This document shows positions 52,995 through 62,249 of a DNA stretch of 64,000 nt, in pieces (within the stretch, counting starts at the first letter, position 1; each line of letters opens with the position of its first letter). The stretch comes from Streptosporangium subroseum (GTDB lineage Bacteria > Actinomycetota > Actinomycetes > Streptosporangiales > Streptosporangiaceae): contig NZ_FZOD01000011.1 in NCBI RefSeq assembly GCF_900188345.1, forward strand, positions 140,252 to 204,251, in the 5' to 3' direction. The position numbers were made by a program, and so were the translations under genes. Under the pieces are notes generated by a model. That model searched no databases and was not told the origin of the DNA. It saw nothing but the letters and a program-made list of their open reading frames with translations.

Positions 52995-53600
52995 CTACCG
53001 GCGATCGGACGGGGCGCCGGTGGCCTGAGCCGGCCTGGGCCCGGCTCCGGGCCAGGGCCCGGGAGCGTCGCCTTCGTACTCATCCCCGGGAACGTTGAGC
53101 CTGCTGTCGTAGATCCGGAACCCTCGCGCCTGGTAGTTGGCGAGCGCCACCGGGCTGTCGAGGGAGCAGGTGTGCAGCCACACCCGCCGGGTCGGCTCCC
53201 GGTCCGGCTGCCGCTCGGCCAGATCCCAGGCACGGGCCGCGGTGAACTCGAGCAGATGCCCGCCCACGCCCTTGCCGATCGCCCAGGGCAGGAGGCCGAA
53301 ACAGGTGATCTCAACCGTCGCGTCGTCCTGAGGCATCAACTCGGCATATCCGGCCGGGGTGCCGCGGTGGTAGGCCACCCAGGTCTCCACACCGCGGTCC
53401 AGCCAGTCCGCCCACTGCTGCCAGGTCCACGGTAGCCGATTGGTCCAGTGCCAGTCTCCGCCGACGGCCGTGCTGAGGAACCGGCTGAACTCGGGCGAGG
53501 GCATTTCGGCGAGCACGACGCCGACCTCGATCGCCGGTTGCTTCGCGGCGAGCAGATCGGCAGGTGAGGTCTGTTCGAGATACCAGGTGGTGACGTCCAT
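52995..53600 (-). CDS. GNAT-family N-acetyltransferase
   Basis: 201 residues from ATG 53600; ATG 53612 is in frame. The acetyl-CoA-binding region is ITCFGLLPWAIGKGVGGHLL (about 97-116), with a preceding substrate strand GTPAGYAELMPQDD. The C-terminal 30 residues are Gly/Pro/Ala-rich and probably disordered. The substrate is unknown. It sits 195 bp upstream of parC on the same strand. Confidence 0.85.
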   Translation of the reverse strand: MDVTTWYLEQTSPADLLAAKQPAIEVGVVLAEMPSPEFSRFLSTAVGGDWHWTNRLPWTWQQWADWLDRGVETWVAYHRGTPAGYAELMPQDDATVEITCFGLLPWAIGKGVGGHLLEFTAARAWDLAERQPDREPTRRVWLHTCSLDSPVALANYQARGFRIYDSRLNVPGDEYEGDAPGPWPGAGPRPAQATGAPSDRR

Positions 53601-53795
53601 AGTGAGATGCATCAAATCATGGCGCGGAACGCGGCCGATCCCTCCGTGCCCGCGGAAGGCGGCGGAAGGCACCATTCGAGACCATTTGAAATCATTCTGA
53701 GCGTAGTGTGACCCAGGTCACTCCGCATGGTGTCGTCGCGACCCCGCATGCCGTAGTAGGGGGAAATAGTCACCGGGACCTGGTACCAATGACCG

Positions 53796-55880
53796 GTGAG
53801 CGAAGAGCAGATGCTGCGAGAAGAGGCCGAAGAGCGACTGCGTGCGCTCGCCGGGGAGCACGCCCGGCTGCGTGAGGACCAGTGGACGGCGATCAAGGCG
53901 CTGGTCATGGAGAGAAGCCGGGTGCTCGTGGTGCAGCGCACGGGCTGGGGCAAGTCGGCTGTTTACTTCGTCGCCACCGCGCTCCTGCGCGAACTGGGCG
54001 AGGGGCCGACCGTCATCGTGTCGCCCCTGCTGGCCCTGATGCGCAACCAGATCGCCGCCGCCGAGCGGGCCGGGATCAACGCGGTAACGATCAACTCGGC
54101 CAACCCGGAAGACTGGGAACAGATCTACAACCAGGTCGCCGAGGGTACGGTCGACGTGCTGCTGGTCAGCCCCGAGCGGCTCAACAACCCCGACTTCCGC
54201 GACCAGGTGCTGCCCGAGCTGGCCGAGAGCGCGGGGCTGATCGTGGTGGACGAGGCGCACTGCATCTCCGACTGGGGTCATGACTTCCGCCCTGACTACC
54301 GGCGGCTGCGCACATTGTTCGAGGAACTGTCGGAGGGCGTGCCGATCCTGGCCACCACCGCCACGGCCAATGCCCGGGTCACCCGCGACGTCGCCGAGCA
54401 GATGGGCGAGGAGACGCTCGTCCTGCGCGGGGCACTGGAGCGCGAGAGCCTTCACCTCGGGGTCGTGCGGTTGCGCGGCGCCGAGCAGCGCCTGGCCTGG
54501 CTCGCCCAGACGCTGCACGAGCTCCCCGGTTCGGGGATCATCTACACGCTCACCGTGGCCGCGGCCCAGGAGATCGCCGCATACCTGCGCGAGCAGGGCC
54601 ACGAGGTGGTCGCCTACTCCGGGCAGACCGAGCAGGCGGAGCGGCTCGCCGCCGAGCAGGCGCTGCTCGACAACAAGATCAAGGCGTTGGTCGCCACCTC
54701 GGCGCTGGGGATGGGGTACGACAAGCCCGACCTCGGCTTTGTCATCCACATGGGCGCGCCGCCGTCTCCCGTGGCCTACTACCAGCAGGTCGGCCGGGCC
54801 GGTCGCGGGGTGGAGCGGGCCGAGGTGATCCTGCTGCCCGGTGCGGAAGACCGCGAGATCTGGGCCTATTTCGCCTCGCTGGCCTTCCCGCCCGAGCCGG
54901 TCGTGCGGACCGTGCTCGCCGCCCTGGAGGAAGGGGGGGTGCTGTCCACGGCCGCCCTGGAGAACCGGGTGGATCTCAGCCGGAGCAGGCTGGAGACCAT
55001 GCTCAAGGTCCTCGACGTGGACGGCGCGGTGCACAGGGTCAAGGGCGGCTGGGAGGCGACCGGCGAACCGTGGGGTTACGACGCGGACCGCTACGCCCGG
55101 GTCGCCGCCGAGCGCGAGGCCGAGCAGAAGGCCATGCTCGACTACCTCGACACCACCGGCTGCCGCGAGGAGTTCCTCCGCCACCGCCTGGACGACGACG
55201 CCGCCAAACCGTGTGGGCGCTGCGACAACTGCACCGGAGTCCACCGCTCGCCGGAGGTCGAGGCGCGGGCCGTGGAGCGCGCGGCCGAGCGCCTGCAGCG
55301 GCCGGGGGTGGAGATCGAGGCGCGCAAGCAGTGGCCGACCGGGCTGACCGACCTCAAGGGCCGGATCAAGCCCGAGCTGGGCGCCGAGCCCGGCCGGGTG
55401 CTGGGCCGGCTCACCGACATCGGCTGGGGCAACCGTCTGAGGGGTCTTCTCTCCGACGGAGCCCCCGACGGCCCGGTCCCCGACGACGTCTTCGCCGCTG
55501 TGATCAAGGTCCTGTCGTCCTGGGAATGGTCACAGCGCCCGATCAGCGTGGTCGCGATGCCCTCGGGCAGCCGGCCCCAGCTGGTCCGCAGCCTGGCCGA
55601 GCGGCTGGCCCAGGTGGGCCGCCTGTCCTATCTGGGTGATCTGGGCTACCGGTCGGGCCGGCCCGGACGGCAGTTCAACAGCGCTCAGCGAGTCCAGGCG
55701 ATCAGGTCCACCCTCGCCATGCCCGCGGCCCTGGGCGCGGGCGTCGCCGCGGCGGGCGGTCCGGTCCTGCTGGTCGACGACCGTGTCGACACCGGCTGGA
55801 CCATGACCCTGGGGGCCGCCATGCTGCGCCACGCCGGGGCTCCCGCGGTCCTCCCGCTCGCCCTCGCGGTCACCAGCTAG
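53796..55880 (+). CDS. recQ: RecQ-type DNA helicase with C-terminal phosphoribosyltransferase-like domain
   Basis: 694 residues from GTG 53796, without a Shine-Dalgarno; TACCAAT 6 nt upstream suggests a leaderless start. Helicase motifs are RTGWGKS (Walker A), DEAHCISDWGHDFRP (motif II and the RecQ aromatic loop), ATTATAN, and QVGRAGRGVERAEV (motif VI). The zinc cluster is CGRCDNC, with C from GCREE. The last about 130 residues (VLLVDDRVDTGWTM) form a type I phosphoribosyltransferase-like fold with an intact PRPP-binding loop pattern. It unwinds branched DNA in repair; the role of the C-terminal domain is unknown. Confidence 0.92.
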   Translation: MSEEQMLREEAEERLRALAGEHARLREDQWTAIKALVMERSRVLVVQRTGWGKSAVYFVATALLRELGEGPTVIVSPLLALMRNQIAAAERAGINAVTINSANPEDWEQIYNQVAEGTVDVLLVSPERLNNPDFRDQVLPELAESAGLIVVDEAHCISDWGHDFRPDYRRLRTLFEELSEGVPILATTATANARVTRDVAEQMGEETLVLRGALERESLHLGVVRLRGAEQRLAWLAQTLHELPGSGIIYTLTVAAAQEIAAYLREQGHEVVAYSGQTEQAERLAAEQALLDNKIKALVATSALGMGYDKPDLGFVIHMGAPPSPVAYYQQVGRAGRGVERAEVILLPGAEDREIWAYFASLAFPPEPVVRTVLAALEEGGVLSTAALENRVDLSRSRLETMLKVLDVDGAVHRVKGGWEATGEPWGYDADRYARVAAEREAEQKAMLDYLDTTGCREEFLRHRLDDDAAKPCGRCDNCTGVHRSPEVEARAVERAAERLQRPGVEIEARKQWPTGLTDLKGRIKPELGAEPGRVLGRLTDIGWGNRLRGLLSDGAPDGPVPDDVFAAVIKVLSSWEWSQRPISVVAMPSGSRPQLVRSLAERLAQVGRLSYLGDLGYRSGRPGRQFNSAQRVQAIRSTLAMPAALGAGVAAAGGPVLLVDDRVDTGWTMTLGAAMLRHAGAPAVLPLALAVTS

Positions 55881-55900
55881 ACAGCGGACGCGTGGTCGTC

Positions 55901-55938
55901 CGGCGCTCCCCGACCGAGATCCGTGTCCGGGGGCGCCG
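55901..55938. terminator. Bidirectional terminator between recQ and the PfkB kinase gene
   Basis: CGGCGCTCCC and GGGGGCGCCG form a 10-bp stem with one wobble pair and an 18-nt loop in the 63-bp gap between convergent stops. Confidence 0.55.
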
Positions 55939-55943
55939 GCGAC

Positions 55944-56837
55944 TCAGAGGCGGGGGCGGGCGCCCAGGTGGGAGATGGCCCTGGAGGCCAGGTGGCAGCC
56001 GTTGGCGAGGGCTTCCGCCGGGGGCTTGCCGTCGAGCCAGGGGGGCAGGAAGCCCGCGGTGAAGGCGTCGCCGGCACCGGTGCCGTCGACCACACGCTCA
56101 ACGGTCTTGGCAGGAACCTTGATCGGCTCGGGGCGATTGCTGGTGTACCACAGCGCACCCTCGTCGTTGAGCTTGATGACGACCTGGGGGAACCAGGCGG
56201 TGAGCACCTTCGCGGCGGCGGCCGGGTCGTCACGGCCGGTCAGGACCTTGGCCTGGTCGGCGTTGGCGAACAACAGCTTGGCGTTCTGGGTCCATTCCAG
56301 GAAGGGCTCGGCCCCGGTGCGCTCCAGGGGAGCGGAGGAGGAGCAGTCGACCGAGACGGACATTCCCGCGCGGCGGGCCATCTCCAGGGCGGCGAGACCG
56401 GCGTCGCGAGAGCCCTCGTTGATCAAGGTGTAGCCCGACAGGTGCAGGTGGCCCGCGTGGGAGAACAGGTCGCGGGGCAGGTCCTCGGGGGAGAGCGCCG
56501 CGTTCGCGCCCGGATCGGACAGCATGGTGCGCTCGCCCTTGTGGGTGACGAGCACCACGCAGGTGCCGGTCGGCCGCTCAGGATCCATGACAAGACGGGC
56601 GTCGACGCCGTAACCCATCAGCTCCATGTCGCGGTTACGCCCGGTGATATCGGCGCCGCGACGCCCGATGAAAGCCACTTCAGTGCCCTCGACGGCAAGC
56701 CAGGAGGCGATGTTGGCCCCCGAACCACCGCCGTGCATGGTGACGATCGCCGGTGTGTCGCTGGCTCTGGCCAGCGGGTAGCGAGCCCGCGCGACCGCGT
56801 CGGTCATGAGATCGCCCACCACGACCACCCGCGTCAT
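55944..56837 (-). CDS. PfkB-family carbohydrate kinase (ribokinase-like)
   Basis: 297 residues from ATG 56837, with AGGTGGTGA upstream. It has the PfkB N-terminal signature GGGSGANIASWLA and the C-terminal ATP/anion-hole motif DGTGAGDAFTAGF with catalytic aspartate. It probably phosphorylates a sugar or nucleoside. The substrate is not predictable: the protein belongs to the ribokinase/adenosine-kinase branch but lacks diagnostic residues. Its start is divergent from the acetyltransferase gene at 56986. Confidence 0.88.
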   Translation of the reverse strand: MTRVVVVGDLMTDAVARARYPLARASDTPAIVTMHGGGSGANIASWLAVEGTEVAFIGRRGADITGRNRDMELMGYGVDARLVMDPERPTGTCVVLVTHKGERTMLSDPGANAALSPEDLPRDLFSHAGHLHLSGYTLINEGSRDAGLAALEMARRAGMSVSVDCSSSAPLERTGAEPFLEWTQNAKLLFANADQAKVLTGRDDPAAAAKVLTAWFPQVVIKLNDEGALWYTSNRPEPIKVPAKTVERVVDGTGAGDAFTAGFLPPWLDGKPPAEALANGCHLASRAISHLGARPRL

Positions 56838-56985
56838 GATGTCACCACCTTGCTGCCTTCGATGCTGACGTGCCTCTAGCCGCGAAAAACTTAACAGCTT
56901 CCGGCAAGCGTATGGGGTCAGGATCGGACACCGGGCCATAGTCGATGCACAAGCGTTGCGTGAACCTGCCCGGCTGATCAGTCAT

Positions 56986-59631
56986 ATGGGATTCGCGTCT
57001 ACTCTCGGGTCTGTGGAGGCTTCTCAGTATCCCGCTCACTGGGAGGCGGACGTTGTCCTTTCGGACGGCGGTACCGCCCATGTACGCCCGATTCGGCCCG
57101 CCGACGCCGACCGGTTGCGTTCCTTCTACTCCCGGCTGTCCGACGAGTCGATCTACTTCCGTTTCTTCGGTCCGAGGCCGCGTCTCTCGGACCGGGAGAT
57201 CACCTGGTTCACCAACGTCGACTACGTGGACCGGGTCGCGCTCATTGCGACGATCGGCACGGAGATGGTGGCGGTGATCCGCTACGACCGGATCGAGCCG
57301 GGAGAGGCGGAGGTGGCCTTCCTCGTCGAGGACGCGCACCAGGGCCGGGGGGTCGCCTCGGTGCTGCTGGAACATCTGGCCGCGACCGCCAGGGAACAGG
57401 GGATCTCCCGGTTCGTCGCCGACGTGCTGCCCGCCAACCAGAAGATGATGGCCGTACTCAAGCAGGTCGGCTACACCGCGCAGAGCCGCTTCGCCGACGG
57501 GGTGGTCCGGATGACCCTCGACCTCGCCCCGACCGACACCGCCCAGGAGGTGACCGCCTCCCGCGAGCACCGGGCCGAGTCCCGCTCGATCGAGCGGTTG
57601 CTCTCCCCCGGGTCGGTGGCGGTCATCGGGGCGGGCCGGGAGCCGGGCGGCGTCGGCCAGACCGTGCTGCGCAACCTGCTGAGCGCCGACTTCGCCGGTC
57701 CCGTCTATCCCGTGCACCGCGAGGCACGGGCCGTCGCGGGGGTGCGGGCCTATCCGAGCGTGACGGCTATCGACGGGGAGGTGGACCTCGCCGTGCTCGC
57801 CGTACCCGCCGACGGGGTGATCGAAGTGGTGAAGGAGTGCGCGGAGAAGGGGGTGCGCGGGCTGATCGTGGTCTCCTCGGGCTTCGGAGAGACGGGCCCC
57901 GAGGGGCGGGCCAGGCAGGACGAGCTGGTCCGCATCGCCCGCGCGTACGGACTGCGCGTCGTCGGCCCCAACTGCCTGGGCATCGCCAACACCGACCCGG
58001 CGGTGCGGCTGAACGCCACGCTCGCCGCGACCATCCCCGGGCGCGGGCGGGTGGGCTTCTTCAGCCAGTCGGGCGCGCTGGGCACCGCGCTGCTGCAGCG
58101 GGTGGCCCAGCGGGGCATGGGCATCTCCTCGTTCGTGTCGGCGGGCAACCGTGCCGACGTCTCGGGCAACGACCTGCTCCAGTACTGGGAGGAGGATCCG
58201 CAGACCGATGTGATCCTGCTCTACCTGGAGTCGCTGGGAAACCCCCGCAAGTTCGCCCGCCTCGCGCGGCGGATCTCGCGGCACAAGCCGATCGTGGTCG
58301 TCAAGAGCGGCGGCACCACCCAGGGCGTGCCCACCGGCCACGCCGCGCCCGTGCTGCGCCTGCCGGACACCGTGCTCAGCTCGCTGTTCGAGCAGGCCGG
58401 GGTGATCAGGGTCGACGATCTGATCCAGCAGTTCGACGTGGCCCAGCTCCTGGCCTACCAGCCACTGCCGGCCGGGCCCAGGGTCGGTCTGGTGAGCAAC
58501 TCCGACGCGCTGGCGCTGCTCGCGGTGGACGCCTGCGTGAGCGCGGGCCTGGAGCCCGAGCCGCCGGTCAACCTCGGCGCGGGGGCGGGAGCCGCGGAGT
58601 TCGGTACGGCACTGTCCTCCCTGATCCCGGACGTCGACGCGGTGGTCGCGATCTACATGCCGCCCATCCCCGCCCATGCCGACGAGGTCGCCGCCGAGCT
58701 GCTGCGGGTCTCCCTCGAGTGTGGCAAGCCGGTGCTGGCCACGTTCGAGGGAAAGATCGGCATGCCGCGGGAGCTGCGGGTCGGCACCGCCCCCGAGAAG
58801 GGGTCGATCCCCTCCTACGCGGCCCCGGAGGAGGCTGTCCGGGCGCTGGCCCATGTCGTACGGCACGCCCGCTGGCTGGAGCGGCCCGCGGGAGCGCCCG
58901 AGGAGATCGAGGGCGTCGACACCGAGGCGGCACGGCGGCTGGTGCTGGCGGAGCTGGGTGAGACCCCGTCGGAGATCGACGCCTCCGAACTGCTCGCCTG
59001 CTACGGGCTGACGGTGTGGCCCGCCGAGGTGGTGGAATCACCGGAGGAGGCCGTCGCGGCGGCGGGGAGACTGGGCTGGCCCGTGGTGTTGAAGGCCGCC
59101 GATCCCGAGGCGGCCAAGCGTGCCGGGACCGTGCGCCTGGGGCTCTCGGGCGCGGACGGGGTGCGTGACGCCTTCGCCGACCTGACGCGGCAGCTCGGGC
59201 CCGACGCCGTGCTCGCGGTGCAGCGGATGGTCCCGCAGCCCGCGGTGCCGACCGTGGCCAGGGTTCTGGAGGACTCCGGGTTCGGCGCGGTGGTGTCCTT
59301 CGGGCTGGGCGAGATCACCGCGCGACTGCTGCGCGACGAGGCGTACCGCCTCGCCCCGCTGACCAGGGAGGATGCCGCGGCCCTGGTGAGGTCGCCGCGA
59401 GCCGCCCCCCTGCTCTTCGGTGAGTACGGTTACCCGCCGGTCGCGGTCGAGGCGCTGGAGGACCTGCTGATCCGCCTCGGGCAGCTGGCGGAGGATCTTC
59501 CCGAGGTGGTGAGGATCGACCTCGACCCGGTGCTGGTGGGGGAGTCCGAGGTGATCGTGCTGGGAGCGCGTGCCGTACTGAGCAGTCCGCGGGGGCCACG
59601 GCCCGACGACGGCCCCCGCCGCCTCGGCTGA
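56986..59631 (+). CDS. Protein lysine acetyltransferase: GNAT domain fused to NDP-forming acyl-CoA-synthetase-like domains
   Basis: 881 residues from ATG 56986; TTG 56956 and GTG 57013 are other possibilities, the latter 7 nt after TACTCT. A GNAT domain (about 20-185, EVAFLVEDAHQGRGVASVLL) comes first. It is followed by a CoA-binding domain (GSVAVIGAGREPGGVGQ), succinyl-CoA-ligase-like domains and a C-terminal ATP-grasp. The order is opposite to enterobacterial PatZ and matches the actinobacterial PatA type, which acetylates and silences acyl-CoA synthetases. A His occurs in PTGHAAP where active synthetases carry the phospho-histidine, but the motif is altered. Confidence 0.9.
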   Translation: MGFASTLGSVEASQYPAHWEADVVLSDGGTAHVRPIRPADADRLRSFYSRLSDESIYFRFFGPRPRLSDREITWFTNVDYVDRVALIATIGTEMVAVIRYDRIEPGEAEVAFLVEDAHQGRGVASVLLEHLAATAREQGISRFVADVLPANQKMMAVLKQVGYTAQSRFADGVVRMTLDLAPTDTAQEVTASREHRAESRSIERLLSPGSVAVIGAGREPGGVGQTVLRNLLSADFAGPVYPVHREARAVAGVRAYPSVTAIDGEVDLAVLAVPADGVIEVVKECAEKGVRGLIVVSSGFGETGPEGRARQDELVRIARAYGLRVVGPNCLGIANTDPAVRLNATLAATIPGRGRVGFFSQSGALGTALLQRVAQRGMGISSFVSAGNRADVSGNDLLQYWEEDPQTDVILLYLESLGNPRKFARLARRISRHKPIVVVKSGGTTQGVPTGHAAPVLRLPDTVLSSLFEQAGVIRVDDLIQQFDVAQLLAYQPLPAGPRVGLVSNSDALALLAVDACVSAGLEPEPPVNLGAGAGAAEFGTALSSLIPDVDAVVAIYMPPIPAHADEVAAELLRVSLECGKPVLATFEGKIGMPRELRVGTAPEKGSIPSYAAPEEAVRALAHVVRHARWLERPAGAPEEIEGVDTEAARRLVLAELGETPSEIDASELLACYGLTVWPAEVVESPEEAVAAAGRLGWPVVLKAADPEAAKRAGTVRLGLSGADGVRDAFADLTRQLGPDAVLAVQRMVPQPAVPTVARVLEDSGFGAVVSFGLGEITARLLRDEAYRLAPLTREDAAALVRSPRAAPLLFGEYGYPPVAVEALEDLLIRLGQLAEDLPEVVRIDLDPVLVGESEVIVLGARAVLSSPRGPRPDDGPRRLG

Positions 59632-59866
59632 ACGGTCCCCGCAGCCCCGGCCAAGCGGTTCAAGCTGCCTCAGCCGGACGGTCCGCCCGGCCAGGGGTTC
59701 GCGCTACCTCCAGCCGGACGGTCCGCCCGGTCAAGCGGTTCGTGCCGCCTCGGCCGGACGGCCCGCCCGGCCAAGCGGTTCGTGCCGTCTCGGCCGGGCG
59801 GTCCTTGCCGTCTCGGCTAAGCGGTTCGCGTCCCGGCCGGGAGATCCGTGCCGTCTCGGCCGAGAG
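59618..59866. repeat. Tandem ~40-bp repeats spanning the stops of two convergent genes
   Basis: Units begin GCCGCCTCGGC or GCCGTCTCGGC at 59618, 59664, 59703, 59744, 59784, 59807 and 59850. Full units continue GGACGGTCCGCCCGGCCAAG and CGGTTCG. The first contains the acetyltransferase TGA; the later ones lie within the last codons of the lectin-like gene on the other strand. Spacing is 39-46 bp apart from one shortened unit. Confidence 0.88.
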
Positions 59867-61298
59867 GTGAGGTGGCGGTCCTCCAGGTCGCGGGCGGGCC
59901 CGCGGGCGCGACCTGGACCGTGCCGGCGACGGTGTTGTTCAGGGGATCGATCTCGGCGTCGGGATACGGAGTGATCTGAACGGCCCTGCCCGAGGCGGTC
60001 AGCGTGCCCGAGGCGTCTGCCGCCACGTTCATGAGAACGGTGATTCGCGGCAGCGAGGTGCCGGGAGCGGCCTCCCCGGCGGTGTCACAGACGACCCATT
60101 GGCCCGAGGTGTCGCATGTCCAGCCGTCGCCCGAGGCAGCCGTGGGGGTCAGGCCCGCCGGGAGGTGGTAGGCGACCTCGGTCGGGTGGTCGATCCAGCC
60201 GAAGCCGGGACCGGCGCCCGCGTCGAGGAAGGACGTGGCGGTGCCGCCCGCTTCGAACGGGCCGTCATATCCGGTCCGCAGGACCAGATCGGCGTCGCGG
60301 GTACGGATCTCCACGTTGGAGATCTCGTGGACGGAGGTCGCGTAGCCGGTGGAGGAGGCGAATCCGATCCTGACCTCGTCCGGCAGCGCGCTCTGGCCCG
60401 GCAGCCTGGCGAGGTCGAGTTTCGAGACCACGGTCTCGTACGGCCCGTCGTCCTGGTGGCGGATGAGCACGTCCATGCGGCTGTCGGCGCCTATGCCGAC
60501 CAGGACGTGCCGCCTGGCGTATTTGCGGGTATCCGCCTCCGGCGTGTCCAGCGGGTGGTTGAGCCGTCTGCCGGACGCGTAGGCGTAGCCCGCGGACTCC
60601 GAGCCGCGGACCACGACGCTGTTGGGTCTGGCGCAGGCGTTGCCCCCTCCCGCCGGGCAGCCCCTGGGGCCGCCGACGCCCGCCCAGCGCGGGTTGGAGA
60701 AATTGCCGAACTGGTCGAAGCCGACGCCGGCGAACGCGCCGGCCAGGCCCTTGTAACCGAGCGCGCCGCCGGGCTCGCCGGCCGCGGTCTGGCTCCGGTC
60801 GGCGTCCACGACGTAGAACGAGATGCCGTCACCGGCCCGGGAGCCGTTGCTGTCGGTGTATTTCGTCCCGCCCCACATGTACATGTCGAACTCGACCGTC
60901 AGGCCGCGGTCTGTCGGAATCGGTCTCGCGAGCAGGAGAGATCCGGTCTCCTGCCCGGTGTCGTCGGTGAGCCGGAGGGCGCCCTTCCCCGCGCGGTCGT
61001 ACGGACCCTCGGCGCACGCCGGGAGCGAGCCGGGCGGTGTCGGAGCGGTGGCGGCGGTGAGGCACGGCGCGTGGCCGCCTCCCGGGCTGCTCGCGTTCCA
61101 GAGATCGGCCGAGGTCGACGTGCCGTGGAACCCCTCCGCGTAAAGCTCCGAGTAAAGCTCCTTCGCGGAGGCGGACGGGATCGAGGCCACGAGGGCGACG
61201 CCCGCGACGGTCGCCGTGAAAGTTGCCATGACGAGCGTGAAGCCGATGCGCCGTGCCCTCTTGGGCCGTCTGTGCGAACGCAGACGTCCACGAGTCAT
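59817..61298 (-). CDS. Secreted lectin-like (ConA/L-type lectin fold) protein
   Basis: 493 residues from ATG 61298, with GGGGGAT 9 nt upstream. A long basic N-terminus precedes a hydrophobic segment ending PSASAKE, a Sec-type signal. The mature part (about 50-330) has a legume-lectin-like jelly roll: GLTVEFDMYMWGGTK, GDGISFYVVD, GVGFDQFGNFSNP and DEVRIGFASSTG. The C-terminal 130 residues resemble bacterial surface beta-sandwich (DUF11/CARDB-like) domains, ending in an Arg/Thr tail that lies in repeat DNA. Probably binds carbohydrate outside the cell; the ligand is unknown. Confidence 0.8.
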   Translation of the reverse strand: MTRGRLRSHRRPKRARRIGFTLVMATFTATVAGVALVASIPSASAKELYSELYAEGFHGTSTSADLWNASSPGGGHAPCLTAATAPTPPGSLPACAEGPYDRAGKGALRLTDDTGQETGSLLLARPIPTDRGLTVEFDMYMWGGTKYTDSNGSRAGDGISFYVVDADRSQTAAGEPGGALGYKGLAGAFAGVGFDQFGNFSNPRWAGVGGPRGCPAGGGNACARPNSVVVRGSESAGYAYASGRRLNHPLDTPEADTRKYARRHVLVGIGADSRMDVLIRHQDDGPYETVVSKLDLARLPGQSALPDEVRIGFASSTGYATSVHEISNVEIRTRDADLVLRTGYDGPFEAGGTATSFLDAGAGPGFGWIDHPTEVAYHLPAGLTPTAASGDGWTCDTSGQWVVCDTAGEAAPGTSLPRITVLMNVAADASGTLTASGRAVQITPYPDAEIDPLNNTVAGTVQVAPAGPPATWRTATSPLGRDGTDLPAGTRTA

Positions 61299-61658
61299 AA
61301 TTACTCATCCCCCGATTTCGCTATTTTTTCACCACTTCTATTTCTGGAGCGGCGGAGAGCATCCCCGTTCAGGGGAGACACCCGCCGAATACGCGCTGGT
61401 GCGCGGCTCGCCTCGGCCGTCCAGGTGCGCCGGACGTGCCGCCGCCACTACTGTCGGTAGCCTCAAAAAGGCCGAGGCAAACTGGTCCGAATCAAAAGGC
61501 GCGTCGTCGAGCGGGTATGTCATTAAGCGCCGGCCGCTTGGGTAACTGCTTATGGGGCGCAATAGAGCCGTACCCGGACAGGGTCACGATTTGCCCCGGT
61601 AGCGAAACCTCACGCACTCCAGGCGAAAGCGCTGCTCCGGACAGGGCAGGATGGACCC
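61299..61658. other. Divergent intergenic region of the lectin-like gene and the DUF5998 operon
   Basis: 360 bp. The first 50 bp (near 61300-61350) are AT-rich with TATTTTTTC and should contain the lectin promoter. The right end carries AGGATGG, a weak ribosome-binding site before ATG 61659. Open frames here show no protein-like sequence. Confidence 0.5.
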
Positions 61659-62249
61659 ATGAGGGAAACCCGACTCTCGGCCGCCGGCCTGCGTGACGCC
61701 ATCGACCGCAGTGGCTACTATCCAGACCTGGTCGCCGACGCCGTCGAATCCGCGTTGGGCAAGGAGCAGGTGGGCGCCTACGTGGTGCACCACGAAGCCA
61801 CCTTCGACCCGGCCATGGAAGTTCGCAGGCACGTCACCGTGCTGGTGCTCTCGCCCACCAGGCTGCTCGTCTGCCACACCGACGAGCACCCGCCCGTGGA
61901 GGGAGTGTCGGCGTCCCACGCGTCCACGACCACCGAGGCCGTACGCCTCAGCCGGATCCAGTCGGTCGCGGTCACCCGGGTCGTTCCCGACCCGGCCTCC
62001 TACGTGCCGGGCGTGCCGCCCACGGAGGTCACGCTCACCATCGGCTGGGGAGCCATCTCCCACGTCGACCTGGAACCGGCCACCTGCGGCGACGAGAACT
62101 GCGAGGCCGACCACGGATACACCGGCGCCATCACCGCCGACGATCTCTCCTTGCGGGTGAGCGAGGCGGCCGACGGACCGGAGGCGGTCTCCCACGTGCT
62201 GGCCTTCGCCAAGGCACTGTCGGAGGCCACCGCCCGCGCCGCGTCGTGA
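61659..62249 (+). CDS. DUF5998 family protein
   Basis: 196 residues from ATG 61659. It is a conserved actinobacterial protein of unknown function, recognisable from AIDRSGYYPDLVADAVESAL, VVHHEATFDPAMEVRRHVTV and the ACGDENCEADHGYTGA-like region near the end (CGDENCEADHGYTG). The His, Cys and Asp of that region could bind metal. It is cytoplasmic and overlaps the phosphodiesterase gene start (GTGA), so translation is coupled. Confidence 0.87.
   Translation: MRETRLSAAGLRDAIDRSGYYPDLVADAVESALGKEQVGAYVVHHEATFDPAMEVRRHVTVLVLSPTRLLVCHTDEHPPVEGVSASHASTTTEAVRLSRIQSVAVTRVVPDPASYVPGVPPTEVTLTIGWGAISHVDLEPATCGDENCEADHGYTGAITADDLSLRVSEAADGPEAVSHVLAFAKALSEATARAAS

Noticed and set aside
50805..53435. 876-codon plus-strand frame opposite parC
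   Set aside because: Translation is His/Asp/Val/Arg-rich without domains, as expected for the complement of parC codons.
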